Assembly: GCF_000380645.1 (NCBI RefSeq)
Contig: NZ_AQXZ01000007.1
Coordinates: forward strand, 1 to 64,000
Origin: Smaragdicoccus niigatensis DSM 44881 = NBRC 103563
Lineage (GTDB): Bacteria > Actinomycetota > Actinomycetes > Mycobacteriales > Mycobacteriaceae
DNA: 64,000 bases
Reading direction: 5' to 3'
Shown here: positions 25,523 to 34,906 of the stretch, in pieces
How positions within the stretch are numbered: position 1 is the first letter of the stretch
Layout of the letters: each line of letters begins with the position of its first letter
The notes under the pieces: model-generated
Seen by the model: only the letters and a program-made list of their open reading frames with translations
What the model was told of the DNA's origin: nothing
The model's database searches: none
Position numbers and translations under genes: made by a program

Positions 25523-26728
25523 TCAGTTTCCGCCGATCGGTGCCGGCTTCTTCGCCGACGCCGACACAACCTGCTTCGCACTGCCGTCGAGCGCCGACAT
25601 CGACTTCCAGGTCGCCCAGTCGATCGTCCAGTCGTAGATGTCGCCATCGGCAGCCGACAGGTCCACATCCGTTCCGGTCACCTCGACGGGGTCACCGTAG
25701 AGCGCGGAGTTGAAATACTCCTGTGCGTCCTGCGGGTTCAGATTGATGCACCCGTTGGAGACATTGGCCGAGCCCTGCGAACCGACGGTGTTCGGGTTTT
25801 CATGGATGAACTCACCGTTGTTCGAGATACGGACCGCGTAATACTCGTCGACGTCCCGGTAGTAGGGCTCGTTCGTCATCTTGAAGTGCTCGTGCTTCTC
25901 CTGCACGATGTGCGTTCCGCTACGGGTCGTATTGCGTTCTTCAGTGCCCGCTCCGTAGCTCACCGCGTAATCGCTGACGACCTGGCCGTCTCGAATGACC
26001 TGCATACGGTGCGTGGTCGCGTCAGCCTTGACGATCTGGCTGCGTCCGATCTGGAACTCGAGGGACAGGTCCTGGCCGCCGTAGGCACCATCACCCATGT
26101 TGACGCCGTAGAGCTTGGCGTTGACCTCTACCTTGGTGCCGGGCTTCCAGTACTCCCGCGGACGCCAGTGCAGACGCGAACCGTTGTCGTCCGGCAGCCA
26201 AGCCCACGCGCCCTCCGTAGGCGTGCTGGTCTTGACGGTGATGGCACGTTCGACTGCGGCCTTGTCTTCGACATGGCTGTCGAACTGAATGATGATCGGT
26301 GCGGCGATACCAACCGTCTGGTCGTCACCGATGTTGAGCGATCCGTAGGTCAGAGTCTCCGGGTTGATCGTGGTGAACGTGCCCTCGATCTTGACGCTCT
26401 TGCTGCCGTCTTTGGCGGTGCCGGACCAGGTGTAGGTCTTGCCGAACCCGAGCGGCTCGGTGACGTGATACTCGTCCTTCGACGCGTTGAGACGGCCGTC
26501 GAGTTGGTGGCCTGCCGGACTCGTGAGCGTGACGCTCTCGAGCTTGCCGTGCTCAGCCTTGACGAAGATGTCGTCTGCCGGACTGACGTCGGTCGACCCA
26601 TCGCCGGGCGAGTAGTCGAGCTTGAATTCCGCAAAAAGCGAACTGCTGCAGCCGGTTGCGCCGACGAGCGCCAGAAACAGCACTGACGCTACGAGCGCAA
26701 GACGCGCACGAACCTTGGTAGCAAACAT
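25523..26728 (-). CDS. Lipoprotein L,D-transpeptidase (LprQ-like)
   Basis: This enzyme would form 3-3 cross-links in peptidoglycan. The 401-residue protein has a lipoprotein signal ending VGATGC (Cys27), an Ig-like/Big_5 region (about 40-250) and a C-terminal YkuD domain with His in FIHENPNTVG and catalytic Cys in SNGCINLNPQ (about residue 340). The usual S/T-H-G-C has Asn for His here. TAGCGT lies seven bases and TTACCA 17 further bases upstream, so a leaderless promoter is likely. Corresponds in position to Rv0483. Confidence 0.92.
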   Translation of the reverse strand: MFATKVRARLALVASVLFLALVGATGCSSSLFAEFKLDYSPGDGSTDVSPADDIFVKAEHGKLESVTLTSPAGHQLDGRLNASKDEYHVTEPLGFGKTYTWSGTAKDGSKSVKIEGTFTTINPETLTYGSLNIGDDQTVGIAAPIIIQFDSHVEDKAAVERAITVKTSTPTEGAWAWLPDDNGSRLHWRPREYWKPGTKVEVNAKLYGVNMGDGAYGGQDLSLEFQIGRSQIVKADATTHRMQVIRDGQVVSDYAVSYGAGTEERNTTRSGTHIVQEKHEHFKMTNEPYYRDVDEYYAVRISNNGEFIHENPNTVGSQGSANVSNGCINLNPQDAQEYFNSALYGDPVEVTGTDVDLSAADGDIYDWTIDWATWKSMSALDGSAKQVVSASAKKPAPIGGN

Positions 26729-26735
26729 GGAGAAA

Positions 26736-26764
26736 ACGCTAACCTTGAATGATCATTTTGGTAA
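26736..26764 (-). promoter_or_regulatory. Candidate leaderless promoter of the L,D-transpeptidase gene
   Basis: On the minus strand TTACCA (26759-26764) and TAGCGT (26736-26741) are spaced by 17 bases, and the -10 lies seven bases before the ATG. Confidence 0.5.
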
Positions 26765-26920
26765 CGACGAAGTGATGTCATCCACAACCCCCACGTTACT
26801 GTGGAATTGGCCGCAATAGGCGGCTTTCGACATCAGCCAAAAGATCAGTGCTGGTCGTCGCACGCAGCAGTGGGCAGCCTCACAGCTATTCCCCAGACTG
26901 CTATGTGATGTGTCACCCGC

Positions 26921-27667
26921 TCAGGCCACGGAAGCGGTCACGATCTCGACCTTATTCGCCGGAGCGCCGTCTTGGCCACCATCTTTTACGCCTCCGTCAG
27001 CAATGCCATCGATGACTTTGATTCCGTCGCCGATCCGGCCGAAAATCGTGTAGGCCGGCGGCAGCTCCGAATCGCCGTAAACGATGAAGAACTGGCTCCC
27101 GTTGGTAGCGGGTCCCGCGTTGGCCATCGCGATGAATCCGCGGGAATAGCCAAAGCTCGATGCCTTGACTTCATCCGTCGGATATTCGTCGGCGAATTTG
27201 TAACCCGGTCCGCCCGCTCCGGTCCCGGACGGGTCGCCGCACTGCAGGACGTAGATTCCGTCGGTCGTCAGTCGATGGCAGGTCGTGCTGTTGAAGTAGC
27301 CCTGCTGCGCGAGGCTGACAAAACTGTTCACCGTGCACGGCGCCAACGATCGATCGAGATCGAGCGTGACGGTCCCCTGTCCGAGCGCCAGCGTCACCAC
27401 CGCGGTCCCCTCGGTCGACGCGGTCGCCGGGGGCTTCTTCGCCGGCTTTGCCGGGGAACCGTCGGAGTCGTAGGTGCAGGAGACAGTCGGAGGCAGCGGC
27501 GACTTTCGGGTCGGCAGCTTGCCGAGCGGTCCACGGTCCAGCGTCGCAACCGAACTCGTGCTCGAGCCCGCGTCCTCGCCCTGTGAGGAACCGCTCACCG
27601 TGTTGCTGCCACAGGCGGCAACCGCGGTCAGGACGGCAATCGCCCCGAAAACCCCAAATCGCGTCAC
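26921..27667 (-). CDS. Cyclophilin-type peptidyl-prolyl cis-trans isomerase, lipoprotein
   Basis: The 248-residue protein has a lipoprotein signal ending TAVAAC (Cys19), a Ser/Thr/Pro-rich linker, and a cyclophilin domain from about residue 85: TLDLDRSLAPCTVNSFVSLA, FNSTTCHRLTTDGIYVLQCGDPSGTGAGGPGY, RGFIAMANAGPATNGSQFFI and FGRIGDGIKVID. Cyclophilins usually have GFxxQCGD; here YVLQCGD. It probably assists folding of exported proteins. GTG at 27667 is chosen because AAGGAG lies eight bases upstream. Confidence 0.9.
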   Translation of the reverse strand: MTRFGVFGAIAVLTAVAACGSNTVSGSSQGEDAGSSTSSVATLDRGPLGKLPTRKSPLPPTVSCTYDSDGSPAKPAKKPPATASTEGTAVVTLALGQGTVTLDLDRSLAPCTVNSFVSLAQQGYFNSTTCHRLTTDGIYVLQCGDPSGTGAGGPGYKFADEYPTDEVKASSFGYSRGFIAMANAGPATNGSQFFIVYGDSELPPAYTIFGRIGDGIKVIDGIADGGVKDGGQDGAPANKVEIVTASVA

Positions 27668-27818
27668 TGCATCTCTCCTTTGCCCCGCGTGCGTCACGGT
27701 AGGCCCGACACGCCGGTCACAGAGCACGCCGCGCCCGGGCGCGCCCGGGTTGTTGCCTTACGCATTGAGCAGGCATCCTTGAAGCCGGGTCTGGAGATGA
27801 CCGGAAGGGGCTTTAACT

Positions 27819-29387
27819 GTGCGCATCACCAGCGTCGGCCATGCAGGTTTTCACATCGAGACGAAGGCCGGGTCGATCCTGTGCGACCCGTGGGTGAACC
27901 CGGCGTATTTCGCCGCATGGGTTCCGTTTCCGGACAACACCCAGCTCGACTGGGATGCGCTCGGCGACGTCGACTACCTCTATGTCTCGCACTTGCACCG
28001 TGACCACTTCGACGCCGCGCACCTGCTCAAGCACGTCAACAAGGACGCCGTCGTGCTGCTCCCGGACTACCCGGTGCCGGACCTGCAGCGCGAACTCGAA
28101 GGACTGGGCTTCCACAAGTTCTTCGAAACCGAAGACTCGGTCAAGCACACGGTGACCGGCCCCAAGGGTGACCTGGACATCATGATCATCGCGATGCGGG
28201 CACCCGCCGACGGCCCGCTCGGCGACTCGGGCCTCGTCGTTTCAGACGGCGAGACGGTCGCCTTCAACATGAACGACGCGCGTCCGATCGACCTTGACGT
28301 CATGCACACCGCATTCGGGCACATCGACGTCCACATGCTGCAGTTCTCCGGCGCCATCTGGTTCCCCTGGGTTTACGACATGCCGCAGCGCGCCAAGGAC
28401 GCCTTCGCGATCCAGAAACGCCAGCGCGGAATGGACCGTTGCCGTCAATACATCTCTCAGGTCGACGCGACGTGGGTCATCCCGTCCGCCGGGCCGCCAT
28501 GCTTCCTCGACGACGAACTCCGCTACCTCAACGACGACACCGACAACCCGGCGAACATCTTCCCGGACCAGGTCGTCTTCATCGACCAGATGCGGCAGCA
28601 CGGGCACGACAAAGGCCTGCTCATGATTCCGGGCAGCGCCGCCGACTTCTCGGGGTCCAACCTCAACGCTCTCGAACACCCGATTCCGGCGGACGAGGTC
28701 GAGAAGATCTTCACCACCGGCAAGGCGGACTACATCGAGTCCTTCGCCCAACGAATGGCTCCGACCATCGCCGCCATCAAGGCGACGTGGGCCCCGGCCG
28801 AAGGCGAGCCGCTGCTCGAGCCGCTCCGCGCACTGTTCGAGCCGATCATGGTTCAGACCGACCAGATCTGCGACGGCATCGGTTACCCCGTCGAGTTGGA
28901 CATGGGCGCCGAGAAGGTCGTGCTGGACTTCCCGAAGCGAATCGTGCGCGAGCCGATCGCCGACGAGAAGTTCCGCTATGGCTTCGCGATCGCGCCGAAC
29001 ATCGTTCGGACGGTTCTCCGCGACAACGAGCCCGACTGGGTCAACACGATCTTTCTGTCGTTGCGGTTCACCGCGCATCGTGTCGGTGGCTTCAACGAGT
29101 ATCTGTACACGTTCTTCAAGTGCCTCACCGACGAGCGCATCGCGTACGCCGACGGCTGGTTCGCCGAGTCGCACGACGACAGCGCGACGATCATCAAGGA
29201 CGGCTGGGAGATTCAGCGCCGGTGCCCACACCTCAAGGCCGACCTCACGAAGTTCGGCATCATCGAGGGCGACAAGCTCACCTGCAACCTGCACGGTTGG
29301 GACTGGAATCTCAAGACCGGCGCCTGCCTGACCTCGAAGGGTCACCAATTGCGTAGTAGCAAAGTCGGAACTGGCAACACCGAATAA
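27819..29387 (+). CDS. Metallo-beta-lactamase-fold protein fused to a C-terminal Rieske [2Fe-2S] domain
   Basis: The 522-residue protein begins ITSVGHAGFHIETKAGSILCDPW, followed by the metal motif SHLHRDHFDAAH (residues 57-68), typical of UlaG-like MBL hydrolases. The C-terminus has a Rieske cluster site: RRCPHLKADL and, about 17 residues on, LTCNLHGWDWN (Cys-x-His ... Cys-x2-His). It resembles the orphan mycobacterial Rieske protein Rv3818 and, distantly with inverted domain order, CMP-Neu5Ac hydroxylase. Substrate unknown; an oxidation coupled to an electron donor is likely. GTG start with GGAAGGGG upstream. Confidence 0.85.
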   Translation: MRITSVGHAGFHIETKAGSILCDPWVNPAYFAAWVPFPDNTQLDWDALGDVDYLYVSHLHRDHFDAAHLLKHVNKDAVVLLPDYPVPDLQRELEGLGFHKFFETEDSVKHTVTGPKGDLDIMIIAMRAPADGPLGDSGLVVSDGETVAFNMNDARPIDLDVMHTAFGHIDVHMLQFSGAIWFPWVYDMPQRAKDAFAIQKRQRGMDRCRQYISQVDATWVIPSAGPPCFLDDELRYLNDDTDNPANIFPDQVVFIDQMRQHGHDKGLLMIPGSAADFSGSNLNALEHPIPADEVEKIFTTGKADYIESFAQRMAPTIAAIKATWAPAEGEPLLEPLRALFEPIMVQTDQICDGIGYPVELDMGAEKVVLDFPKRIVREPIADEKFRYGFAIAPNIVRTVLRDNEPDWVNTIFLSLRFTAHRVGGFNEYLYTFFKCLTDERIAYADGWFAESHDDSATIIKDGWEIQRRCPHLKADLTKFGIIEGDKLTCNLHGWDWNLKTGACLTSKGHQLRSSKVGTGNTE

Positions 29388-29396
29388 CCTGCACCT

Positions 29397-30404
29397 ATGA
29401 ATCTCAGCGAGCTCACCACGATCCGAGTCGGCGGTCCAGCGCGCGAATACGCCGTGGCCGAGACGACCGAGGAACTGGTGTCGCTCGTCAAGGACGCGGA
29501 CGCCGCCGGCACGGAACTGCTCATCGTCGGCGGGGGTTCGAACCTTGTCGTCGGCGACGTCGGCTTCGACGGTCTCGTGATCAAGGTCGCGAACAACCAG
29601 TTCACGATCGCCGACGACCTCGTGACGGTCGATGCCGGCGTCGAATGGGACTCAGTGGTCGCGCAGACCATCGAGGCGGGCCTCTCGGGCATCGAGCAGC
29701 TTTCCGGAATTCCCGGGCTCGTCGGTGGCACCCCGATCCAGAACGTCGGGGCCTACGGCGCCTTGACGTCGGACACGCTCGAGTACGTCACGGCATACGA
29801 CCGCGAATCCGGCGCGGTCGCGCGGTGGCTCCGAGACGATCTCGAATTCGGCAACCGGACGTCGATCTTCAAGCGCAATCGGCGCTACGTCGTTCTCGAC
29901 GTCGCCTACCGCCTCCAGCGCGAGACGATGTCACCGCCGCTGCGCTACGCAGCCTTGGCCAACCACATGAACATGTCGGTCACCGACTCCGCACCCGTCG
30001 CCGATGTTCGGCAAGCCGTCATCGAACTGCGCAGCATGCGCGGCATGGTGCTGAACCCGGACGACAACGACACCTGGAGCGTCGGGTCGTTCTTCGTCAA
30101 TCCGGTGGTACCGCACGTCCCCGAGCTCGCGGTCGACGCGCAGCGCTGGCCGGATGAACACGGCTTCAAGCTGTCGGCGGCCTGGCTCATCGAGCACGCC
30201 GGGTTCCCGAAGGGCTACGGCAAAGAGGTCGGAACCGGTCGCGCGACCCTGTCCACCAAGCACACGCTCGCGCTCACGAACCGCGGCGGCGCCACGGCAC
30301 AGGACCTCATGGTGCTGGCGGGCCACATCCGCGCCGGCGTACACGCCAAGTACGGCGTAACCCTTTATCCCGAGTGCGATTTCGTTAATTGCGCGCTTGC
30401 CTGA
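29397..30404 (+). CDS. murB: UDP-N-acetylenolpyruvoylglucosamine reductase
   Basis: MurB reduces UDP-GlcNAc-enolpyruvate to UDP-MurNAc with NADPH and FAD in peptidoglycan synthesis. The 335-residue protein starts LTTIRVGGPAREYAVAE, has the FAD motif VGGGSNLVVGD near 45, SGIPGLVGGTPIQNVGAYG near 103, NRRYVVLDVAY, SFFVNPVV (catalytic Ser) and the end GVTLYPECDFVN. TAACCT (29385-29390), overlapping the stop of the upstream gene, lies six bases before the ATG and suggests its own leaderless promoter. Confidence 0.96.
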   Translation: MNLSELTTIRVGGPAREYAVAETTEELVSLVKDADAAGTELLIVGGGSNLVVGDVGFDGLVIKVANNQFTIADDLVTVDAGVEWDSVVAQTIEAGLSGIEQLSGIPGLVGGTPIQNVGAYGALTSDTLEYVTAYDRESGAVARWLRDDLEFGNRTSIFKRNRRYVVLDVAYRLQRETMSPPLRYAALANHMNMSVTDSAPVADVRQAVIELRSMRGMVLNPDDNDTWSVGSFFVNPVVPHVPELAVDAQRWPDEHGFKLSAAWLIEHAGFPKGYGKEVGTGRATLSTKHTLALTNRGGATAQDLMVLAGHIRAGVHAKYGVTLYPECDFVNCALA

Positions 30405-30440
30405 CGGCCGCTTGTCAGGGTGAGCAGGTACCGTCTGCAT

Positions 30441-30941
30441 ATGGCCCGCGAGATCAACCATTCGGTGCACTTCGACGCTCCGGTCGAGGCCGTCTATGCG
30501 GCCCTCACCAGCGACGAGTACTGGGCTGCCCGGATCAAGGAAGTCGGCGGAAGTCTCGGCAAGCTGCTGAGTAGTTCACGCGAGGGTGGTCGCTTCACCG
30601 TCCACCTCGAACAGACGATCCGCAGCCACCATCTGCCTGCCCTGATTCAGCGGGTTATGGCGACGAACATCCGGATCAGCCGGACGGAGACCTGGGGGCC
30701 GTTGGTCGACCGGGAGTCCACGGGCAAATTCACCTCGGTGGTCGAAGGCCGTCGAGCTCACATGGCCGGATCGACGACATTGGAGTCGTCTGAGAATGGC
30801 AGCAAAGTCACCTTCGCCGGCGTCGTCGAAATAGGCGTTCCCATTGTGGGACGTGCTGTCGAGGCCGTCGTCGCCGATCAACTTCCGCGACTGTTCAAGG
30901 TGGAGGACGCATTCTCCAAAGCCTGGGTCGCAAGCCACTAA
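30441..30941 (+). CDS. DUF2505 family protein (START-like), first of a tandem pair
   Basis: The 166-residue protein starts MAREINHSVHFDAPVEAVYAAL and ends ADQLPRLFKVEDAFSKAWVA, matching DUF2505, an actinobacterial helix-grip fold family of unknown ligand. TACCGT (30429-30434) lies six bases before the ATG at 30441, which also gives the best N-terminus. It is followed by a second, diverged copy. Confidence 0.84.
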   Translation: MAREINHSVHFDAPVEAVYAALTSDEYWAARIKEVGGSLGKLLSSSREGGRFTVHLEQTIRSHHLPALIQRVMATNIRISRTETWGPLVDRESTGKFTSVVEGRRAHMAGSTTLESSENGSKVTFAGVVEIGVPIVGRAVEAVVADQLPRLFKVEDAFSKAWVASH

Positions 30942-31005
30942 CCACTCGGAAACGATCAGATCAAGGTCATCGGTCCACATGTCTTCGCCGGTAAAGTCGC
31001 TGCTC

Positions 31006-31524
31006 ATGGCTCGTCGACTCGACTACAGCGCACGGTTTGTCAGCCACACCGTTCCTCAGGTGTGGGCTGCCCTGCAGAACACTGACCACTGGGAGACTCG
31101 TCTCGACGAGCTGCGTGTTTTCTCCCCCAACGAGCTCACATCGCTCGAGGTCGAGAAGTCGAAGATCGACGCCACCTTCAACCACATCATCCCGCGCGAA
31201 CTGATGCCGGAACTGGCCCGTGCCGTGCTGCGCAAGGACATGGTCATCACCCGTCGCGAGCACTTCGACTACGACGGGAAGTCCATCACCGGTCACTCCT
31301 CGGCCTCGATCCCGGGCGGACCGGGCAGCCTGAGCGCCCGCACCCTCGTCGCGGCTGATGGTCGTGGCGCGGTCCTGCGCGTCACCTTCGAGGCTCAGGT
31401 CAACATCCCGATCGTGGGCGGTCAGCTCGAGCGGGTCATGCTGACCCACCTGCTCGAACTGCTCGACAAGGAGTGGGGCGCGACCGGAAACTGGTTGGAC
31501 GCCAACAGTCGGGCAGTCGTCTAA
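31006..31524 (+). CDS. DUF2505 family protein (START-like), second of a tandem pair
   Basis: The 172-residue protein (MARRLDYSARFVSHTVPQVWAAL ... LTHLLELLDKEWGATGNW) aligns end to end with the gene before it, especially the motif VNIPIVGGQLERV against VEIGVPIVGRAVEAV. The pair arose by duplication. TAAAGT (30992-30997) lies eight bases before the ATG. An in-frame ATG 27 bases upstream is an alternative start. Ligand unknown. Confidence 0.84.
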   Translation: MARRLDYSARFVSHTVPQVWAALQNTDHWETRLDELRVFSPNELTSLEVEKSKIDATFNHIIPRELMPELARAVLRKDMVITRREHFDYDGKSITGHSSASIPGGPGSLSARTLVAADGRGAVLRVTFEAQVNIPIVGGQLERVMLTHLLELLDKEWGATGNWLDANSRAVV

Positions 31525-31531
31525 TAGCGAG

Positions 31532-32332
31532 GTGAAGCCCGCCCCGAGTTCCCGCCCCGTGGGAGCTCCGGTCGGTTCGATCACGCGCGGCACGACGGGA
31601 GTCAACCGGCTGCGCCGCAGTGATCGCTGGCTTGTCCATCACCCACTGGTTCGCCAGGTTCTGCACGATGCTTCCGATCCCCTGGTCGTCGATCTCGGGT
31701 ACGGCGCTCGGCCGTTCACGACGTTCGAACTCGCACACCGACTCCGCAAGGTTCGGCACGACGTCCGCGTTGTCGGTCTCGAGATCGATCCCGCCCGCAT
31801 CGCCGAGTCCGAACCCGGGGTCTCGTTCATGCGGGGCGGTTTTGAACTGGCCGGCCTGAATCCGGTGCTCGTTCGGACGTTCAACGTGCTGCGCCAGTAT
31901 CCGGAGGATGCGGTCTCGGCAGCGTGGCGCCGGATGCAGGATCAACTCGCCCCGGGCGGCCTCATCATCGAGGGAACCTGCGACGAACTCGGTCGGCGTT
32001 GCGCGTGGATTCTTCTCGATAAGACGGGTCCGCTGACGTTCACGCTCGCGTGGGACCCCTTTACGACCGAGCGCCCGTCCGATATCGCCGAGCGACTGCC
32101 CAAGGCACTGATCCATCGGAACGTCCCCGGTGAACGAATTCACGATCTGCTTCAGTCCGCGGACCGAGCCTGGGCGACGTGCGCACCAGTGTCGACGTTC
32201 GGACCCCGCGCGCGGTGGCGAGCAACCCTGGACCTGCTTGCCGAAACGGGAATTCCGGTGCAGCGGTATCGCCGTCGCATGCGCGATTGCGTGCTCACGA
32301 TCAACTGGGAATGGGTTGCCCCGGCGGATTAA
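31532..32332 (+). CDS. Class I SAM-dependent methyltransferase
   Basis: The 266-residue protein has a Rossmann-type motif I VVDLGYGARPFTTFEL near residue 52, the acidic end of strand 2 in VVGLEIDPARIAE near 80, and LAPGGLIIEGTCDE near 140. The end TINWEWVAPAD is unlike known RNA or protein methyltransferases. Substrate unknown. The GTG start follows the second DUF2505 gene by 7 bp, so they are probably co-transcribed. Confidence 0.82.
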   Translation: MKPAPSSRPVGAPVGSITRGTTGVNRLRRSDRWLVHHPLVRQVLHDASDPLVVDLGYGARPFTTFELAHRLRKVRHDVRVVGLEIDPARIAESEPGVSFMRGGFELAGLNPVLVRTFNVLRQYPEDAVSAAWRRMQDQLAPGGLIIEGTCDELGRRCAWILLDKTGPLTFTLAWDPFTTERPSDIAERLPKALIHRNVPGERIHDLLQSADRAWATCAPVSTFGPRARWRATLDLLAETGIPVQRYRRRMRDCVLTINWEWVAPAD

Positions 32333-32369
32333 CAGCCAACCTTCAGGTAAATCGTGAACAATCGGAATC

Positions 32370-33212
32370 GTGGTCTACCAGCCCCCGCCCCCGCCTCCGC
32401 CCCAGCCCGAATACCAGCCGAGCCCTCCGCGTAAGTCCCTCAATCGCCGAGGGATCATCATCTTGGTGGTCTCCCTCGTGCTGTCCCTCATCGTGGTGGG
32501 TGTCGCGGGCGGCGAGGTGTACATGCGGCACAAGATCAAAGAATGCATCACGTCGTCGTTCAGCCAGATCGGCAGCAATGTCGATGTGGGCCTGAGCGCG
32601 AAGCCGGTTCTGCTTCAACTTCTGACCGGCAAGCTCGACTACGTCACGATCGAGAGCAAAGAATCGAGCACCGGGACTGTCAACGGCCTCGGGATCGACG
32701 CGAAGATCAACGGCATCAAGACCGATAACGGCGCGACGGACAGCGCGAAGGCCGTCGTCACGTGGAGCGCTGAGGGCATGCTGCAGACCCTGCAACAGCA
32801 GTCCTTCGGCCAGCTGATCTCCTCGTTGGAGACGAACAACGACGGGACCATCAAGATCTCCTTCGTCGGAGATATCGCGACCGCGACCGTCCGAGTCTTC
32901 GTCGAAAACGACACGCTGAAACTGCAGACGGTGGACGCGAGCTTCTTCGGCATGGGAATCGACAACAGCGTCGTCGACAACATCCTGTCGACGATCAACG
33001 AGAACCTGAGCAGCGGAAACATGCCGTTCGGCCTCAAGGCCAAGGCTGTGGCCCTCGACTCCAAGGGTCTGACTCTCGGCCTGGAGGGGAAGAACTGGAC
33101 GCCGTCGGATCAGCCTCCGGCATCGACCACGCCGACCACCACGACGGCCGGCCCGACGAACTCGGGAGCCCTGTCTCCTGACGCTCCGCGGAAGGTCACC
33201 AGCTGCGGGTAG
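32370..33212 (+). CDS. DUF2993 (LmeA-like) membrane-anchored lipid-binding protein
   Basis: The 280-residue protein has a Pro-rich cytoplasmic N-terminus (residues 3-22), one membrane segment (about 28-48, IIILVVSLVLSLIVVGVAGG) and an extracytoplasmic DUF2993 domain, followed by a Thr/Pro-rich tail. LmeA, a DUF2993 protein, takes part in lipomannan maturation in mycobacteria; this is a distant relative (Rv0479c-like by position). GTG start; no obvious ribosome-binding site. Confidence 0.82.
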   Translation: MVYQPPPPPPPQPEYQPSPPRKSLNRRGIIILVVSLVLSLIVVGVAGGEVYMRHKIKECITSSFSQIGSNVDVGLSAKPVLLQLLTGKLDYVTIESKESSTGTVNGLGIDAKINGIKTDNGATDSAKAVVTWSAEGMLQTLQQQSFGQLISSLETNNDGTIKISFVGDIATATVRVFVENDTLKLQTVDASFFGMGIDNSVVDNILSTINENLSSGNMPFGLKAKAVALDSKGLTLGLEGKNWTPSDQPPASTTPTTTTAGPTNSGALSPDAPRKVTSCG

Positions 33213-33226
33213 GCCCCTGCGCTTTC

Positions 33227-33273
33227 GATCGGCCACGATAATCCGCGCTCACCGCGGAGAATCGTGGCCGATC
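33227..33273. terminator. Bidirectional hairpin between DUF2993 gene and deoC
   Basis: GATCGGCCACGAT (33227-33239) pairs perfectly over 13 bp with ATCGTGGCCGATC (33261-33273), with an inner TCCGCG/CGCGGA stem. The flanking genes converge on it. Confidence 0.8.
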
Positions 33274-33278
33274 GTCTG

Positions 33279-33935
33279 TCAGATGCCGTCGAGAACGGCT
33301 CGGCTGTTCGATAGGCCGAGCCGATCGGCGCCCGCCGCGATCATCTCCAGGGCGGATTCCGCGGTTCGAATTCCGCCACTCGCCTTGACCTTCGCCCGCC
33401 CGGCCACCGTTTTCGCCATGAGTGCCACCGCGTGCGCCGACGCGCCACCGGCGGGGTGGAACCCGGTCGACGTCTTCACGAAGGCCGCACCGGCCTGAAC
33501 GGCCGCCTCGCACGCCCCGACGATCTGCTCGTCGGTGAGCGCCGCCGATTCGATGATGACCTTCAGCAGTGCGCGACTCTTGATCGCCTCGTAGACCGTG
33601 AGTACGTCGGCCAGTACTGCGTTGAAGTCGTTCGCCTTGGCCGCTCCGATGTCGATCACCATGTCGACCTCATTCGCACCGCTTTCGACCGCCAGGCGCG
33701 CTTCGGCGGCTTTGACGAGCGAGTGATGCTTGCCGGAGGGGAAGCCGGCGACCGTTGCCACCGCGAGGCCATCCGCGGTCACCGGGAGCATCGACGGCGA
33801 AACGCAGATCGCATAGACACCCAGTTCCTGGGCTTCGGCCACCAGGGCTCGCACATCGTCGCGCGTCGCCTCGGGCTTGAGAAGAGTGTGATCGATCATG
33901 GCCGCGACCGCGGCGCGCGTCATTCCGGCTGTCAC
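33279..33935 (-). CDS. deoC: Deoxyribose-phosphate aldolase
   Basis: DeoC splits 2-deoxyribose-5-phosphate into acetaldehyde and glyceraldehyde-3-phosphate during deoxynucleoside breakdown. The 218-residue TIM barrel has [11 protein letters not shown], the [11 protein letters not shown] strand, LLKVIIES and the Schiff-base lysine in [10 protein letters not shown], then VKASGGIRT with the second Lys. The GTG at 33935 is chosen because TACGCT (33942-33947) lies six bases upstream. Divergent from purU across 64 bp. Confidence 0.95.
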   Translation of the reverse strand: MTAGMTRAAVAAMIDHTLLKPEATRDDVRALVAEAQELGVYAICVSPSMLPVTADGLAVATVAGFPSGKHHSLVKAAEARLAVESGANEVDMVIDIGAAKANDFNAVLADVLTVYEAIKSRALLKVIIESAALTDEQIVGACEAAVQAGAAFVKTSTGFHPAGGASAHAVALMAKTVAGRAKVKASGGIRTAESALEMIAAGADRLGLSNSRAVLDGI

Positions 33936-33999
33936 CCGGTCAGCGTACTCGGAGGGACAGAACATGCCGGTCCACAGCCTTCTCCGATAATCTCTCGGG

Positions 34000-34890
34000 G
34001 TGAGCAGAGCAGTGAACTCCGAGGCCAAACGTCGACTTGTCCTGACTTTGGGATGTCCTGACCGCCCCGGCATCATCGCGGAGATCACCCGATTCATCGC
34101 CGAAGACGGCAGCTCGATCCACGAAGCCGGTTATCACTCCGACGAGGACACCAGCTGGTTCTTCACCCGGCAGGCCGTCCTCCCGGCCGATCCCGAGTGC
34201 ACCCCCGAGGTGTTCGCCGAACGGTTCGCCCCAATCGCCGAAACCCTCGGACCGGATGTCGAGTGGGCCGTGCATGACACCACCGAACGGAAGCGGGTCG
34301 TGCTGCTCGTCAGCAAGGAGCCGCACTGCCTCCACGACCTTCTCGGCCGTACTGCCGCAGGCGACTTCCCCGCGACGATCGAAGCCGTCATCGGCAACCA
34401 TGAGGACCTTCGTGGAGTTGCGGAGGCGCACGGCGTGAAGTTTCACCACGTGCCGTTCCCCGCGAATCCCGACGAGCGCGGCCCCGCGTTCGAACAGGTC
34501 CGGGACCTCGCGGACTCCTACCTCCCGGATGCGATCGTTCTCGCTCGCTTCATGCAGGTCCTGCCGGAGGACCTGTGCCGTCACTGGGCGGGTCGCGCGA
34601 TCAACATCCACCACAGCTTCCTGCCGTCCTTCGTCGGCGCACGCCCGTACCACCAGGCGTATGCGCGCGGCGTGAAGCTCATCGGAGCCACGTGCCACTA
34701 CGTGACCGCCGAGCTCGACGCCGGCCCGATCATCGAGCAGGACGTCAGCCGGATCGACCACTCATTCACCGTGCGCGACATCGTGCGCCAGGGCCGGGAT
34801 GCGGAGAAGCAGGTGTTGGCCCGCGGCCTGCGCTGGCACCTGGAGGATCGTGTTCTCGTCCACGGGCGCAAGACGGTCGTGTTCACCTAG
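34000..34890 (+). CDS. purU: Formyltetrahydrofolate deformylase
   Basis: PurU hydrolyses 10-formyl-THF to formate and THF, balancing one-carbon pools and feeding purine synthesis. The 296-residue protein has an N-terminal ACT domain ([21 protein letters not shown]) and a C-terminal formyltransferase-like domain with VGNHEDLR (here IGNHEDLR), [17 protein letters not shown] with the catalytic His, and the Asp in [19 protein letters not shown] (33988-33993) lies six bases before the GTG start. Confidence 0.96.
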   Translation: MSRAVNSEAKRRLVLTLGCPDRPGIIAEITRFIAEDGSSIHEAGYHSDEDTSWFFTRQAVLPADPECTPEVFAERFAPIAETLGPDVEWAVHDTTERKRVVLLVSKEPHCLHDLLGRTAAGDFPATIEAVIGNHEDLRGVAEAHGVKFHHVPFPANPDERGPAFEQVRDLADSYLPDAIVLARFMQVLPEDLCRHWAGRAINIHHSFLPSFVGARPYHQAYARGVKLIGATCHYVTAELDAGPIIEQDVSRIDHSFTVRDIVRQGRDAEKQVLARGLRWHLEDRVLVHGRKTVVFT

Positions 34891-34906
34891 CCCCAGAAAA
34901 TGAAAA

